NCBI GenBank assembly: GCA_005789645.1
Contig: SXXH01000272.1
Coordinates: 1-33,698, forward strand
Reading direction: 5' to 3'
Source: Planctomycetia bacterium
GTDB lineage: Bacteria; Planctomycetota; UBA1135; GCA-002686595
DNA: 33,698 nucleotides
Shown: positions 1 to 8,966 of the stretch, piece by piece
Layout: the number at the start of each line of letters is the position of its first letter
Position numbering within the stretch: position 1 is the stretch's first letter
The notes under the pieces: generated by a model
What the model saw: the letters and a program-made list of their open reading frames with translations, nothing else
What the model was told of the DNA's origin: nothing
Database searches by the model: none
Position numbers and translations under genes: made by a program

Positions 1-696
<696 letters not shown>

Positions 697-713
697 CGGG
701 TTCCGACTCGACT

Positions 714-738
714 CGCGCGCGGCGCTCCGCCGCGCGCG
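714..738. terminator. Candidate bidirectional hairpin terminator between clpX and the convergent TPR/peptidase gene
   Basis: CGCGCGCGGCG-ctc-CGCCGCGCGCG, 11-bp stem; outer ACTCGACT/AGTCGAGT also pairs across a small bulge. Confidence 0.65.
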
Positions 739-739
739 T

Positions 740-3700
740 TCAGTCGAGTTCGAAGCGCGCGCGGTACGCGGCCAGTTCCGCGGCTGGATCCGCCGCGCCA
801 GCCAAGGCGGCCAACGCTTCGCCGCGCTCGCGCAGTTCGGGATCGAGCTTGGGCTCCAACTTCGCGAGCCACTCGCCGATCGCCTGCGCCGCGACAGCAG
901 CCTTGCCGGAGGCCACCTGCTTCTCGGCGGAGAGGAGCTTCTTCTCGGCGCGCGTGGACTCCTTCCAGGCCTTGCCGCCTTCCAGCTTCGCGAGCGCTGC
1001 TTGCGCGGCTTCAGCCTGCGCGAGTCCGCCATAGGTGCGCGCCACGCGCGCGTGCTCGCGAGCACCTTGCAGCACGCGCCCCGCCGCGGCGAGTTCCTCG
1101 GCGCGCGCCATGCGGGCCTGCGCCTCGGCGGCGAGTCCCGCCAGTCCGGCCTTGGCGCGCGCCACCACCGGATGCTCGGTGGGGATCGCGGCCAACTCCC
1201 GCCACGACGCCAACGCGCCAGGCACATCGCCCTTGGCGCGCCGGGCATCCGCCTCCTCGAGGCGTGACGACGCGACGCGCAGCTCCTTCCAGCGCGATGC
1301 CTCGAGATGGCGCGCCAGCGGTTCCTCGAGGTAGCTGCCGTACTCGGGCTTCCAGTCGGGATTGCCCTCCCACACGACGCGTCCATCGACGCCGACGAGC
1401 TTGGCGTGCGGCAGGCCGACCTTGCCCGCCGCGTAGGCGTCGTACGCGCGGTTGGTGGGATCGCACACCACGGGGAAGGGCAGCGAGTTCGCGCCCGCCC
1501 ACGCGCGCACGACATCCTCGGTTTCGTTGCTCACGAGCAGGAACGCGATCTCGTCTTCCTTGTGCTTGTCGGCGAGCGCCACGAGCCCGGGCAGCACGGG
1601 CACCTGCGACTCCTGGTAGGTGCTCCAAAGGACGAGCACCAGCGGCCTGAAGCGCAGCGCGTCGAGCTCGCGGCCATGCGGCGCGTCCCCCACGAGCGCG
1701 CCCGGACCGACGAGCGGCGGCGCTTCCTCGAGGTAGGCGACGCGACCAGGCTCGGCGCGCAGCAGCGGCGCGATCTCGCCGGAGGTCGAGGGCGCGAGGA
1801 GCTCCTTGCGGCGTCCGATCTGCGCGCGGCGCGGCAGGCCCGGATCGTACTCGAGGAACTTGATGTCGCGGAAGGCGCTCTGGCCGTCGCCGGCGAGCAA
1901 GCCGAAGTCGCCGGCGAGGCGCGCGCGCGAATCGAAGGTCCACTCGAGCACCTGCTCGTCGTCGACGTGCGCGACGAGGCGCGTGCCGGCCGTCTCGATG
2001 CGCAGCACGTGGCGCAGGCCCTTCCAAGGCTTCTTGACGCGCAAGAGCGTCTTGCCGTCGGAGCCGAACGCGCCGAGGTCGACATGGCCCTCCGGCAACA
2101 GCACCACGCCATGGAAGGAGTCGTCGCGCTTCTTGCCGAAGCACAAGCCCGCGAGCCGCGCGCCGGCCAGGTCGATCTCCGCCGACAGCGACCAGTCGCC
2201 CGCCGGTTCCACGTCGACGAACAAGCGGCGATAGGCGAAGGCCGACTGCTTGGGCGCGGCCGCGACCGAACCCGTGGCGGGCCCCTTGTCCCCGCCGCCG
2301 GCGAGCCCGGCGATGGTGGCGACGATCGCGCCCTCGTGCACGCGGAAGTCCTCCTCGCCACCCCCGTAGAAGCCCTTGAGCGTGCGTTCGTCGAACAACA
2401 ACCGCCACGACTCCAGCGAGACCTTCGACTCGTCCGAGACGGCGAAGTACAGCTCGCGCGCCGGCACGCTCGGCGGCGTAGCCGTGGCGGGTCCGCGCAG
2501 CACTTGCAGCGCGATGCGCGGCAGACCGGCCTTCTTGTAGTCCTGCGCCAGCTGCAGCGCATCCTTGTGGAACGCTTCGCGCAGGCGCTCGAGCCGCTTG
2601 GCGCTCGTGTCGAGCTTCTGGATGCGAGCCAGCGCCTCCGCACGGCGCTGGGACTCCGGGTCGGCCGCGCCCGGCGCGGAGAGAGTCGCGGTCATCCACT
2701 GGCGCAGCGTGCCGGCCGCGCGGTCGGGCTGCTTGTCGGCCTCGAGCGCGGTGGCGAGCTTCCACAAGACCGCTGGATGCCCGGGGTCCTTCTTCAGGCT
2801 GCGTTCGTACAACTCGATGGCGCGCTTCCACGCCTGCTTGGCCGCTTGGCGATCGGCCTTCGCCTCGCTGGCGCGCGCCAAGTCGACCAGCCCCTTGTCC
2901 ACGCCCTCGAGCTCGAGGATGTAGGCGCGGAAGCGAGCCTCGAACTCGTCGAGGCCCTGCACGCCCGGCACCCCGGGGCGCGCCACGAAGTGCTCGACGA
3001 AGCGCCCCATGTGGTCGGGCTCGTGGTATTGCTGGAAGTACTCCGGCAGGCGCTCGCGATAGAGCAGCGTGCCGTCCTCGTCCTCGGCGTTGTGCAGGTA
3101 GTACACGATGCCCCAGCCCCACGGGTAGAAGCTGCGGTAGTCGGCGACGCGTCCCTCGACGATGGCGCGCAGGTCGTGCTTCTTGTCCTTGATTTCGTCG
3201 AGCAGCGGATAAAGCCGGCCCGGCACGACGAGGTTCCACTCCAGCTTGCCGTTCGACAGGAGCCGCGTGCCCTCGAAGAAGCTCGCCATGCCCTCGTTCA
3301 ACCAGGCGGGCACGGCCGAACCGCCGGCGAGGCTGGTGAACTGGTGGCTGGCCTCGTGGAACAAGGTGTCAAGCAAACCAGACAGACCGCCGTCGCCTCC
3401 GCCACGCGGATCGTAGGTGACGACATTGGTCCCGTCCCAGTGCCCGGCGGCCCACTCGACCGGTTGGCCGCCGAGGTCCTTGTACTCCTGGGCGCTCTTG
3501 AAGATCAGCACGTTGGCGACGGGCACGCTGTCGCCCTTGCCGAGCTTGTAGCGGTGGAACTGGCGGTAGAAGACGTGCACCTGCTCCATGGCGTGCGCCA
3601 CCGTCTTCAACACGCGCCAACCGGCGTTGGTGCGCACGACGTAGTGCTCGGTGGCGAGCTCCCAAGCCGCGTCCCACTCCGCGTGCAGCGGATCGTTCTG

Positions 3701-4420
3701 GGCCACCCATTCGGCGGTGACGCCCGAGAGCGGATCGCTGCCGCCGGTCTCGTCCTCGACCGCCAGCTCGTTGCCGCCCTCGAGGCGGATGCGCGCCAGC
3801 GCCGCGACGAGCTGCGGATGGTCGGGGTCGGCGCCGCGCGCCTCCTTCAGCACCGCTTGGGCGCCATGCCAGTTGCCGGCGTCCATCTGCGACGCGGCCA
3901 CCTCGAGCAGCTTGGTGACGTGGTCGCGCTTGAGCGCGTCGTGCCGCTTGCGCAGCGGATCGGCGCCGACCACCCAAGCCTCGAGCTCCTTGGCGGGCGC
4001 GACGAGGTCCGCCGGGCGCTCTCGCAGGCGCTTCCACTGCCACAGGAAGTCGCCGGCGCGCCACAAAGCCTCGTCGAGGCGCGGCGGCTCGGCCTTGCGC
4101 GCGAGTTCCGACAGACCAAGCAGCGCGCGCAGATGCCGCGGCTCGCGCTCGAGCACCTTGGTCCACGCCGCGCGGGCCTCCTCGACGCGACCGGCTCGCG
4201 CGGCCGACAGAGCGGTGGCGGAGAGCCGCGTGGCCATGTCCTCGGGCTCGGCCGCGCGGGCGGCCGGCTTGGCGTCACCCTGGCCGAGCAAGGGCGCGGC
4301 GCTGGACGACGCGACGGGCCCCGACGCGACGGGCCCCGACGCGACAGGCCCCGGCGCGAGGCCTGCGCATGCGAGGACGACGAGGAGCGGGAGGACGCGA
4401 CGGAAGCAGCGACGGATCAT
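740..4420 (-). CDS. Large secreted multidomain protein: TPR-like repeats, gluzincin-type metallopeptidase domain (HEASH...NEGMASFFEG), DUF1080/LamG-like sandwich, thioredoxin-like domain lacking CxxC
   Basis: ORF 740..4492; start placed at MIRRCFRRVLPLLVVLACAGLAPG (signal peptide-like). HExxH = HEASHQFTS; LKGFYGGGEEDFRVHEGAIVA... sandwich; LVLVLWSTYQESQVPVLPGLVALADKHKEDEIAFLLVS thioredoxin-like. Confidence 0.8.
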   Translation of the reverse strand: MIRRCFRRVLPLLVVLACAGLAPGPVASGPVASGPVASSSAAPLLGQGDAKPAARAAEPEDMATRLSATALSAARAGRVEEARAAWTKVLEREPRHLRALLGLSELARKAEPPRLDEALWRAGDFLWQWKRLRERPADLVAPAKELEAWVVGADPLRKRHDALKRDHVTKLLEVAASQMDAGNWHGAQAVLKEARGADPDHPQLVAALARIRLEGGNELAVEDETGGSDPLSGVTAEWVAQNDPLHAEWDAAWELATEHYVVRTNAGWRVLKTVAHAMEQVHVFYRQFHRYKLGKGDSVPVANVLIFKSAQEYKDLGGQPVEWAAGHWDGTNVVTYDPRGGGDGGLSGLLDTLFHEASHQFTSLAGGSAVPAWLNEGMASFFEGTRLLSNGKLEWNLVVPGRLYPLLDEIKDKKHDLRAIVEGRVADYRSFYPWGWGIVYYLHNAEDEDGTLLYRERLPEYFQQYHEPDHMGRFVEHFVARPGVPGVQGLDEFEARFRAYILELEGVDKGLVDLARASEAKADRQAAKQAWKRAIELYERSLKKDPGHPAVLWKLATALEADKQPDRAAGTLRQWMTATLSAPGAADPESQRRAEALARIQKLDTSAKRLERLREAFHKDALQLAQDYKKAGLPRIALQVLRGPATATPPSVPARELYFAVSDESKVSLESWRLLFDERTLKGFYGGGEEDFRVHEGAIVATIAGLAGGGDKGPATGSVAAAPKQSAFAYRRLFVDVEPAGDWSLSAEIDLAGARLAGLCFGKKRDDSFHGVVLLPEGHVDLGAFGSDGKTLLRVKKPWKGLRHVLRIETAGTRLVAHVDDEQVLEWTFDSRARLAGDFGLLAGDGQSAFRDIKFLEYDPGLPRRAQIGRRKELLAPSTSGEIAPLLRAEPGRVAYLEEAPPLVGPGALVGDAPHGRELDALRFRPLVLVLWSTYQESQVPVLPGLVALADKHKEDEIAFLLVSNETEDVVRAWAGANSLPFPVVCDPTNRAYDAYAAGKVGLPHAKLVGVDGRVVWEGNPDWKPEYGSYLEEPLARHLEASRWKELRVASSRLEEADARRAKGDVPGALASWRELAAIPTEHPVVARAKAGLAGLAAEAQARMARAEELAAAGRVLQGAREHARVARTYGGLAQAEAAQAALAKLEGGKAWKESTRAEKKLLSAEKQVASGKAAVAAQAIGEWLAKLEPKLDPELRERGEALAALAGAADPAAELAAYRARFELD
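3367..3385 (+). other. Near-copy of recurring gapped palindrome (TGTCAAGCAAACCAGACAG)
   Basis: 17/19 identical to the copy at 14891-14909; right half-site imperfect. Confidence 0.45.
4308..4352. repeat. 15-bp tandem repeat x3 (gacgcgacgggcccc) in the N-terminal linker of the TPR/peptidase gene
   Basis: Direct reading: gacgcgacgggcccc gacgcgacgggcccc gacgcgacaggcccc; encodes (VASGP)n on the minus strand. Confidence 0.95.
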
Positions 4421-4554
4421 GATGCGGACGCAGAGCCTACTCGCCTGGGGCGGATCGCAGTAGTCCGCGGCGCTCTTCGCGAGGCGGGCCATCCGAGCAA
4501 TCGCCGCTTCCCCTACGCTCGCCGCTCCTCGCGCCCTAGGATGTGTTCTTCCAC

Positions 4555-5511
4555 ATGGCCACGGAACGCCTCTGCATCCACTACCACCGCGACTTCGACG
4601 GCATCGTGTCGGCCGCGGTGCTGGCCAAGGCCTTGCGCGAGCGGGCTGGCGAGGACCCGTGCTGGGAGAGCGTCAACTACGACCAGCGCGCCGATTGGCG
4701 CTCCTTCGAGAGCGGCCGCCGCTTCGCCATCGTGGACTTCCACTTCCACCCGCGCGCCGAGTGGTGGTTCGACCACCACCCTACGACCTTCCTCGACGAG
4801 GAGCTGCGCGGCCAATACGCCGAGAGCGAGCGCTGGCGCTGGGACGAGACCTCGCCTTCCTGCCCGCCGTTGATCCTGGCTCACATGCGCCGCCACCACG
4901 GCTTCGAGGCGCCGGCGCGCTTCGTCGAGATGGCGCGCTGGTCCGACATCGTCGACGCCGCGCGCTACAAGGATGTGGACCAGGCGCTGTTCGGCGAAGA
5001 GGCGGCCTTGCGCATCGCGCGCGCCTTGACGGCGGCGCCGTCGATCGAGTGGGTCGACTCGCTGGTGGATGGGCTCGTCGAGGGCGACATGGAGGCGCTG
5101 GCGTGCCGCGCGGACGTCGAGAAGAGCTTCCAGCGCGCTTCGCGCAACCGCGACAAGGCGCTCGAGCAGTTCCCGCCGACCGTCAAGTGGAAGAAGGACG
5201 GCGTCGTCGTCTACGACGCCTCCAGCAACCAGATCCGCCGCGAGCGCTTCGCGCCGTTCTACCACCATCCCGATGCGCGCTACGCGGTGGGCGTGATCCC
5301 CACGCGCGCCGGCTTCCATGTTTCGGCCGGCGAGAACCCGTGGAACCCGCCCGTGCCCGGAGCGCACGTCGGCCAGATCATGGAGCGCTACGGCGGCGGC
5401 GGGCACAAGGCGGTGGGCGGAGCCAATCCGCACGGCCTCGAGGCCACGCGCGCCGTGGCCGAGGAAGTAGGCCAGATCCTGCGCCGCGCCTTGGTCGAGG
5501 GCGGAGGCTGA
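4555..5511 (+). CDS. DHH/DHHA1 family phosphoesterase
   Basis: Motifs HRDFDGI, FDHHPTTF, and C-terminal GGGGHKAVGG; ATG at 4555 (alternative GTG at 4543). Confidence 0.85.
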   Translation: MATERLCIHYHRDFDGIVSAAVLAKALRERAGEDPCWESVNYDQRADWRSFESGRRFAIVDFHFHPRAEWWFDHHPTTFLDEELRGQYAESERWRWDETSPSCPPLILAHMRRHHGFEAPARFVEMARWSDIVDAARYKDVDQALFGEEAALRIARALTAAPSIEWVDSLVDGLVEGDMEALACRADVEKSFQRASRNRDKALEQFPPTVKWKKDGVVVYDASSNQIRRERFAPFYHHPDARYAVGVIPTRAGFHVSAGENPWNPPVPGAHVGQIMERYGGGGHKAVGGANPHGLEATRAVAEEVGQILRRALVEGGG

Positions 5512-5514
5512 CGA

Positions 5515-6648
5515 ATGGCCGGCACGGCGGCCGAATCGTCAAGGCAATTTGACAGCGACCGGCGACCGTCGCTGCTCGAGTTGTTCCTCGCCGAGCCGCC
5601 CGCCTGGCCCGCGACGGCCGAACGCCTCGGAGCCAGGCCCTTCCACGCGCGCATCGTGCGGGAGCAGGTGCTCGAGAAGGGCGTCCTCGACTACGCGCGC
5701 ATGACGGCGCTGCCCACCGCGCTGCGCGCCGCGCTCGCCGCCGAAGTGCCGGTTCTGTCGGGCGTGGAGGTGGCGCGCAGCGTGGCCACCGACAGGACGA
5801 CCAAGTTGGCGCTTGAGTTCCCGCGCGAAGGAACGCGCGACGCCACCATCGAGACCGTGCACATGCCCTCGCTCGATCTCGGCGAAGAAGACGAGGAGTC
5901 GCGCGCCGGCGCGACCTTGTGCGTGTCCACGCAGGCTGGATGCCCGATCGGCTGCCCCTTCTGCGCCTCGGGGCAGTTGGGCTTGTCGCGCAACCTGCGC
6001 GCGCACGAGATCCTCGAGCAATACGTGCGCGGTCGCGAACTAGGCGCGCTGTCGCGCAGCGTGGTCATGGGCATGGGCGAACCACTCTTGAACTACGCGG
6101 CGCTCGAACGGGCGCTGGACGCGGTCCACGACGAGATGGGACTCGGCGCGCGTCGGGTGACAGTCTCCACCGTGGGCTTTCCCGAGCGCCTGCGCGCGCT
6201 CGCGCCGCATCGCCCGCGCTTCCAGTTGGCCATCTCGCTCCACACGCCCGACGACGAAGAGCGCGACGAGCTCGTGCCCGCGATGAAGGGCGTCCCCGTC
6301 GAGGAGGTGCTGGCCGCCGGCGACGATTGGTTCGACAAGACCGGGCGCGAAGTGACCTACGAGTACGTGCTCCTCGGCGGACGCAACGACGACGACGGCC
6401 ACGCGCGCCGATTGGCGACGCGGCTCGCCGGCCGACGCTGCACGGTGAACCTGATTCCCTTCAACCCGGTCGCGGGCAGTCCGTGGCGCAGGCCCGCTGG
6501 CGCGGATGTCGAGCGCTTTCGCGCCGCGTTGGAAGCCGCGCGCATCGTGGCCACCGTGCGCTGGTCGCGCGGAGTGGAGAGCGATGCCGCCTGCGGGCAG
6601 TTGCGCTTGCGCCAGGCGCGCCCCGCGCCTCCGCCTGCTAGCTTGTAG
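5515..6648 (+). CDS. rlmN: RlmN-type 23S rRNA (adenine(2503)-C(2))-methyltransferase (radical SAM)
   Basis: Radical SAM CxxxCxxC (GCPIGCPFCASG), MGMGEPLLNY, VSTVGFPERL, LAISLHTPDDEERDELVPAMKG, YVLLGGRNDDDGHARRL, C-terminal AACGQL cysteine motif. Confidence 0.92.
   Translation: MAGTAAESSRQFDSDRRPSLLELFLAEPPAWPATAERLGARPFHARIVREQVLEKGVLDYARMTALPTALRAALAAEVPVLSGVEVARSVATDRTTKLALEFPREGTRDATIETVHMPSLDLGEEDEESRAGATLCVSTQAGCPIGCPFCASGQLGLSRNLRAHEILEQYVRGRELGALSRSVVMGMGEPLLNYAALERALDAVHDEMGLGARRVTVSTVGFPERLRALAPHRPRFQLAISLHTPDDEERDELVPAMKGVPVEEVLAAGDDWFDKTGREVTYEYVLLGGRNDDDGHARRLATRLAGRRCTVNLIPFNPVAGSPWRRPAGADVERFRAALEAARIVATVRWSRGVESDAACGQLRLRQARPAPPPASL
5537..5555 (+). other. Recurring gapped palindrome (CGTCAAGGCAATTTGACAG)
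   Basis: GTCAA-N6-TTGAC dyad inside the 5' end of rlmN. Confidence 0.6.
6639..6644 (+). promoter_or_regulatory. -10-like TAGCTT, 6 nt before the start at 6651
   Basis: tgcTAGCTTgtagccATG. Confidence 0.4.
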
Positions 6649-6650
6649 CC

Positions 6651-7088
6651 ATGTTTTGGCCCCTCCTGCTCCTGTTGCCCTGCCTCGCGCCGCAGGCGAA
6701 GCCGATTCCGCCCGAGCGGGACGCGCGTCGGCCCGAGAACCAGAACCAGCCGCCGCCCGGCGCCGCGGAAGGACGCCCCGCGCCCGTGCAGGCGACGCCG
6801 GGACGCGACAAGCGCAGCGCGCTCGTCGATCCGGTGCAGCGCCAACGCGAGTTGGCGAACCATGTGGCGCGGCTGGAAGCCGACCACCGCTCGCGAGTGG
6901 CGCGCCTCGAACGACTGCTCGAGGTCTACACGGGTCTTGGGGATAGCGCCAAGGTCCAGCAATGCGAAGAGCTGCGCGCGCGTTGGCTCAAGCAGTACAA
7001 GGGCGCGTTGAGTGCGTACAAGAAGAGCTTCGCGCCGGAGGCGTGGCAGCGCCTCGTCTCCGGGCTCGGCATCCAGGAGCCGACTTGA
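6651..7088 (+). CDS. Hypothetical secreted small protein
   Basis: ATG 6651 with hydrophobic N-terminus MFWPLLLLLPCLAPQ; coiled-coil-like body. Confidence 0.6.
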   Translation: MFWPLLLLLPCLAPQAKPIPPERDARRPENQNQPPPGAAEGRPAPVQATPGRDKRSALVDPVQRQRELANHVARLEADHRSRVARLERLLEVYTGLGDSAKVQQCEELRARWLKQYKGALSAYKKSFAPEAWQRLVSGLGIQEPT

Positions 7089-7435
7089 TGCGCGCGTCCG
7101 CCTACGTGCCGGGGATCGCGCTGCTGCAGTTGCTCGCGGCGCTTGCTTCCTGCGCGCCCGAACGCGAGACGCCCGCCCCTGTCTCCTTCGACGACGAGGC
7201 GGCGAGTTCGCAGCCCGCGCTCGAACGACAGCCCGCGATCGAGGTCTCGCAACCAGGCCCGCGCACCGCCGAGCGCGTGGAACTCGTGCCAAAGGGTCTG
7301 GCGGAGTTCGACATCAGGGCGCTGCCGCCGGCCCTCGACGACCTGAGGGATGCGGCCAAGCGGGACATCGGCCCGGCGAACGCGGACGCGGAGCTCGAGA
7401 AGCTCAGGACCGAGCTCGGCGATCGGCAGCCTTGA
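7088..7435 (+). CDS. Hypothetical small lipoprotein
   Basis: ATG at 7088 overlaps the upstream stop (TGATG); lipobox-like LLAALASC. Confidence 0.6.
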   Translation: MRASAYVPGIALLQLLAALASCAPERETPAPVSFDDEAASSQPALERQPAIEVSQPGPRTAERVELVPKGLAEFDIRALPPALDDLRDAAKRDIGPANADAELEKLRTELGDRQP

Positions 7436-7441
7436 GCGCCC

Positions 7442-7476
7442 GCGACGCGCGTGCATCCGGTGATGCACGCCGTCGC
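7442..7476. terminator. Candidate bidirectional hairpin terminator between convergent genes
   Basis: GCGACG-c-GCGTGCATC-cggt-GATGCACGC-CGTCGC; 15 bp paired with one bulge; right arm ends immediately before the lat stop codon. Confidence 0.65.
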
Positions 7477-8790
7477 TCAGCCGACCTTGGCGCAATCCGC
7501 CAGGATCTCGAGCGCTCGATCGACCTCGCTCGCCGCGACCGAAAGCGGCATCCGGAAGCGGATCGACTGCGCGCCGGAGGGCAACGCGAGGAAGCCGCGC
7601 TCCTGCATGCGATCGAGCCACGCCCCGCGCGTCGCCGTGTCGGGCAGCGTGAACGCCGCCAGCGAGCCGACGCCGCGCACGTTGGAGATGGCGGAGGCGC
7701 CGCGCGCCAACGAGCGCAGCCCGGCCACGAAGCGCGCGCCTTGCGTCGCGACGTTTTCGCCGAGCTTGTCGGCCACGACGACCTCGAGGATGCGCTGCGA
7801 GCGCACCATGTCGGTCAGGCTGCCGCCCCAGGTCGAGTTGATGCGCGACGGCAGCGCGAACACGTTGTCGGCCACCTCGTCGATGCGCGTGTTGGCGTAG
7901 AGCCCGCAGATCTGCGTCTTCTTGCCGAAGGCGACGACATCCGGCGCGACGCCGTGGTGCTGCCACAGCCAAGGCTTGCCCGAGCCGAAGAAGCCGGTCT
8001 GCACTTCGTCGAACACCAGCAACGCCTCGTTCTCGTCGGCGTAGCGGCGCAACTTGGCGAGGAACTCGGTGCGGAAGTGGTTGTCGCCGCCCTCGCCCTG
8101 CATGGGCTCGACGACGATGCAGGCGACGCGGCCCTTGAACTGGCGGAAGCCTTCCTCGATGTCGGCGCAGGACTTGCGCTCCTCGGCTTCGATGTCGTTG
8201 GCGATGTTCCCATCGAGGTCGAAGACGATGGCCGGATTGTGCACGCGCGGCCAGCAGAACTTCGGGAACAACGCGACCTTCTTCGGATCGGTGTTCGTCA
8301 TCGACATCGTGTAGCCCGAACGGCCGTGGAAGGCTTGGCGCAAGTGCATGGCCACCAAGCTCGCGCCATCGTCCTTGATCGAGTCGATGCCGATCTTGCG
8401 CGCCTTCCAGTCGAAGGCGACCTTGATGGCGTTCTCCACCGCCAAGGCGCCGCCCGAGATCCAGAAGTGGTGCGGATAGCCCGCCGGCGTCGCGTGCGTG
8501 GCGAAGCACTGCACGAAGTCGGCCATCAAGCTCGTGTACAGGTCGCTGTTGCTCGGGTTGTTGAGCGCGGCCTGCAGCAGGCGCTCGCGGAAGGCGGCGT
8601 CGCGCAGCCCCGGATGGTCGTAGCCGATCGGCCAGCTGGCGAAGCAAGTGAAGAAGTCGAGGTACTCGCGACCATCGCGCGCATCCACCAGCCACGACCC
8701 GTGCGAGCGCGCGAGGTCGAGCACGAAGTCGAAGCCGTCGGCGAGCTGGTGGCGGGCGAGAGTGGAGTGGACGTTGTTCGGGGCGATCAT
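7477..8790 (-). CDS. lat: L-lysine 6-transaminase (class III aminotransferase)
   Basis: NPSNSDLYTSLMADFVQCFATHA, HFWISGGALAVENAIKVAFDWKARKIG, AFHGRSGYTMSMTNTDPKK, VVEPMQGEGGDNHFRTEF, VFDEVQTGFFGSGK, VVAFGKKTQICG; start placed at MIAPNNVHSTLARHQL. Confidence 0.85.
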   Translation of the reverse strand: MIAPNNVHSTLARHQLADGFDFVLDLARSHGSWLVDARDGREYLDFFTCFASWPIGYDHPGLRDAAFRERLLQAALNNPSNSDLYTSLMADFVQCFATHATPAGYPHHFWISGGALAVENAIKVAFDWKARKIGIDSIKDDGASLVAMHLRQAFHGRSGYTMSMTNTDPKKVALFPKFCWPRVHNPAIVFDLDGNIANDIEAEERKSCADIEEGFRQFKGRVACIVVEPMQGEGGDNHFRTEFLAKLRRYADENEALLVFDEVQTGFFGSGKPWLWQHHGVAPDVVAFGKKTQICGLYANTRIDEVADNVFALPSRINSTWGGSLTDMVRSQRILEVVVADKLGENVATQGARFVAGLRSLARGASAISNVRGVGSLAAFTLPDTATRGAWLDRMQERGFLALPSGAQSIRFRMPLSVAASEVDRALEILADCAKVG

Positions 8791-8862
8791 GGCGGTCCTC
8801 GAGGGGGAGCTCGGAGGCTTGGGGATCGGCTGTCCGAGCGGTCCGGCTGCAGCCACGCAGTT

Positions 8863-8873
8863 GCACATTGTGC
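8863..8873. promoter_or_regulatory. 11-bp palindrome GCACATTGTGC upstream of lat (possible operator)
   Basis: Perfect 5+1+5 dyad in the 176-bp gap upstream of the lat start. Confidence 0.25.
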
Positions 8874-8966
8874 CCGGCGCCGGCGTGCGGGGCCAAGACG
8901 GGAACTTCCTTCCGAGCGCGATGCCCCCGGGCGAAATGCAAATCGGTCAAATCGCCCGCGAGGAGG

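Noticed and set aside
2023-2038. TCCAAGGCTTCTTGAC as another copy of the palindrome
   Set aside because: Left half has only 3/5 matches and the spacer lacks the AAY pattern.
1307-4873. 1188-aa plus-strand ORF antisense to the TPR/peptidase gene
   Set aside because: Long antisense ORFs are expected in high-GC DNA; composition is Arg/Ala/Leu-rich with no motifs, while the minus strand gives clear domains. The same applies to 14355..17408 (-), 24873..28214 (+) and 29233..31311 (+).
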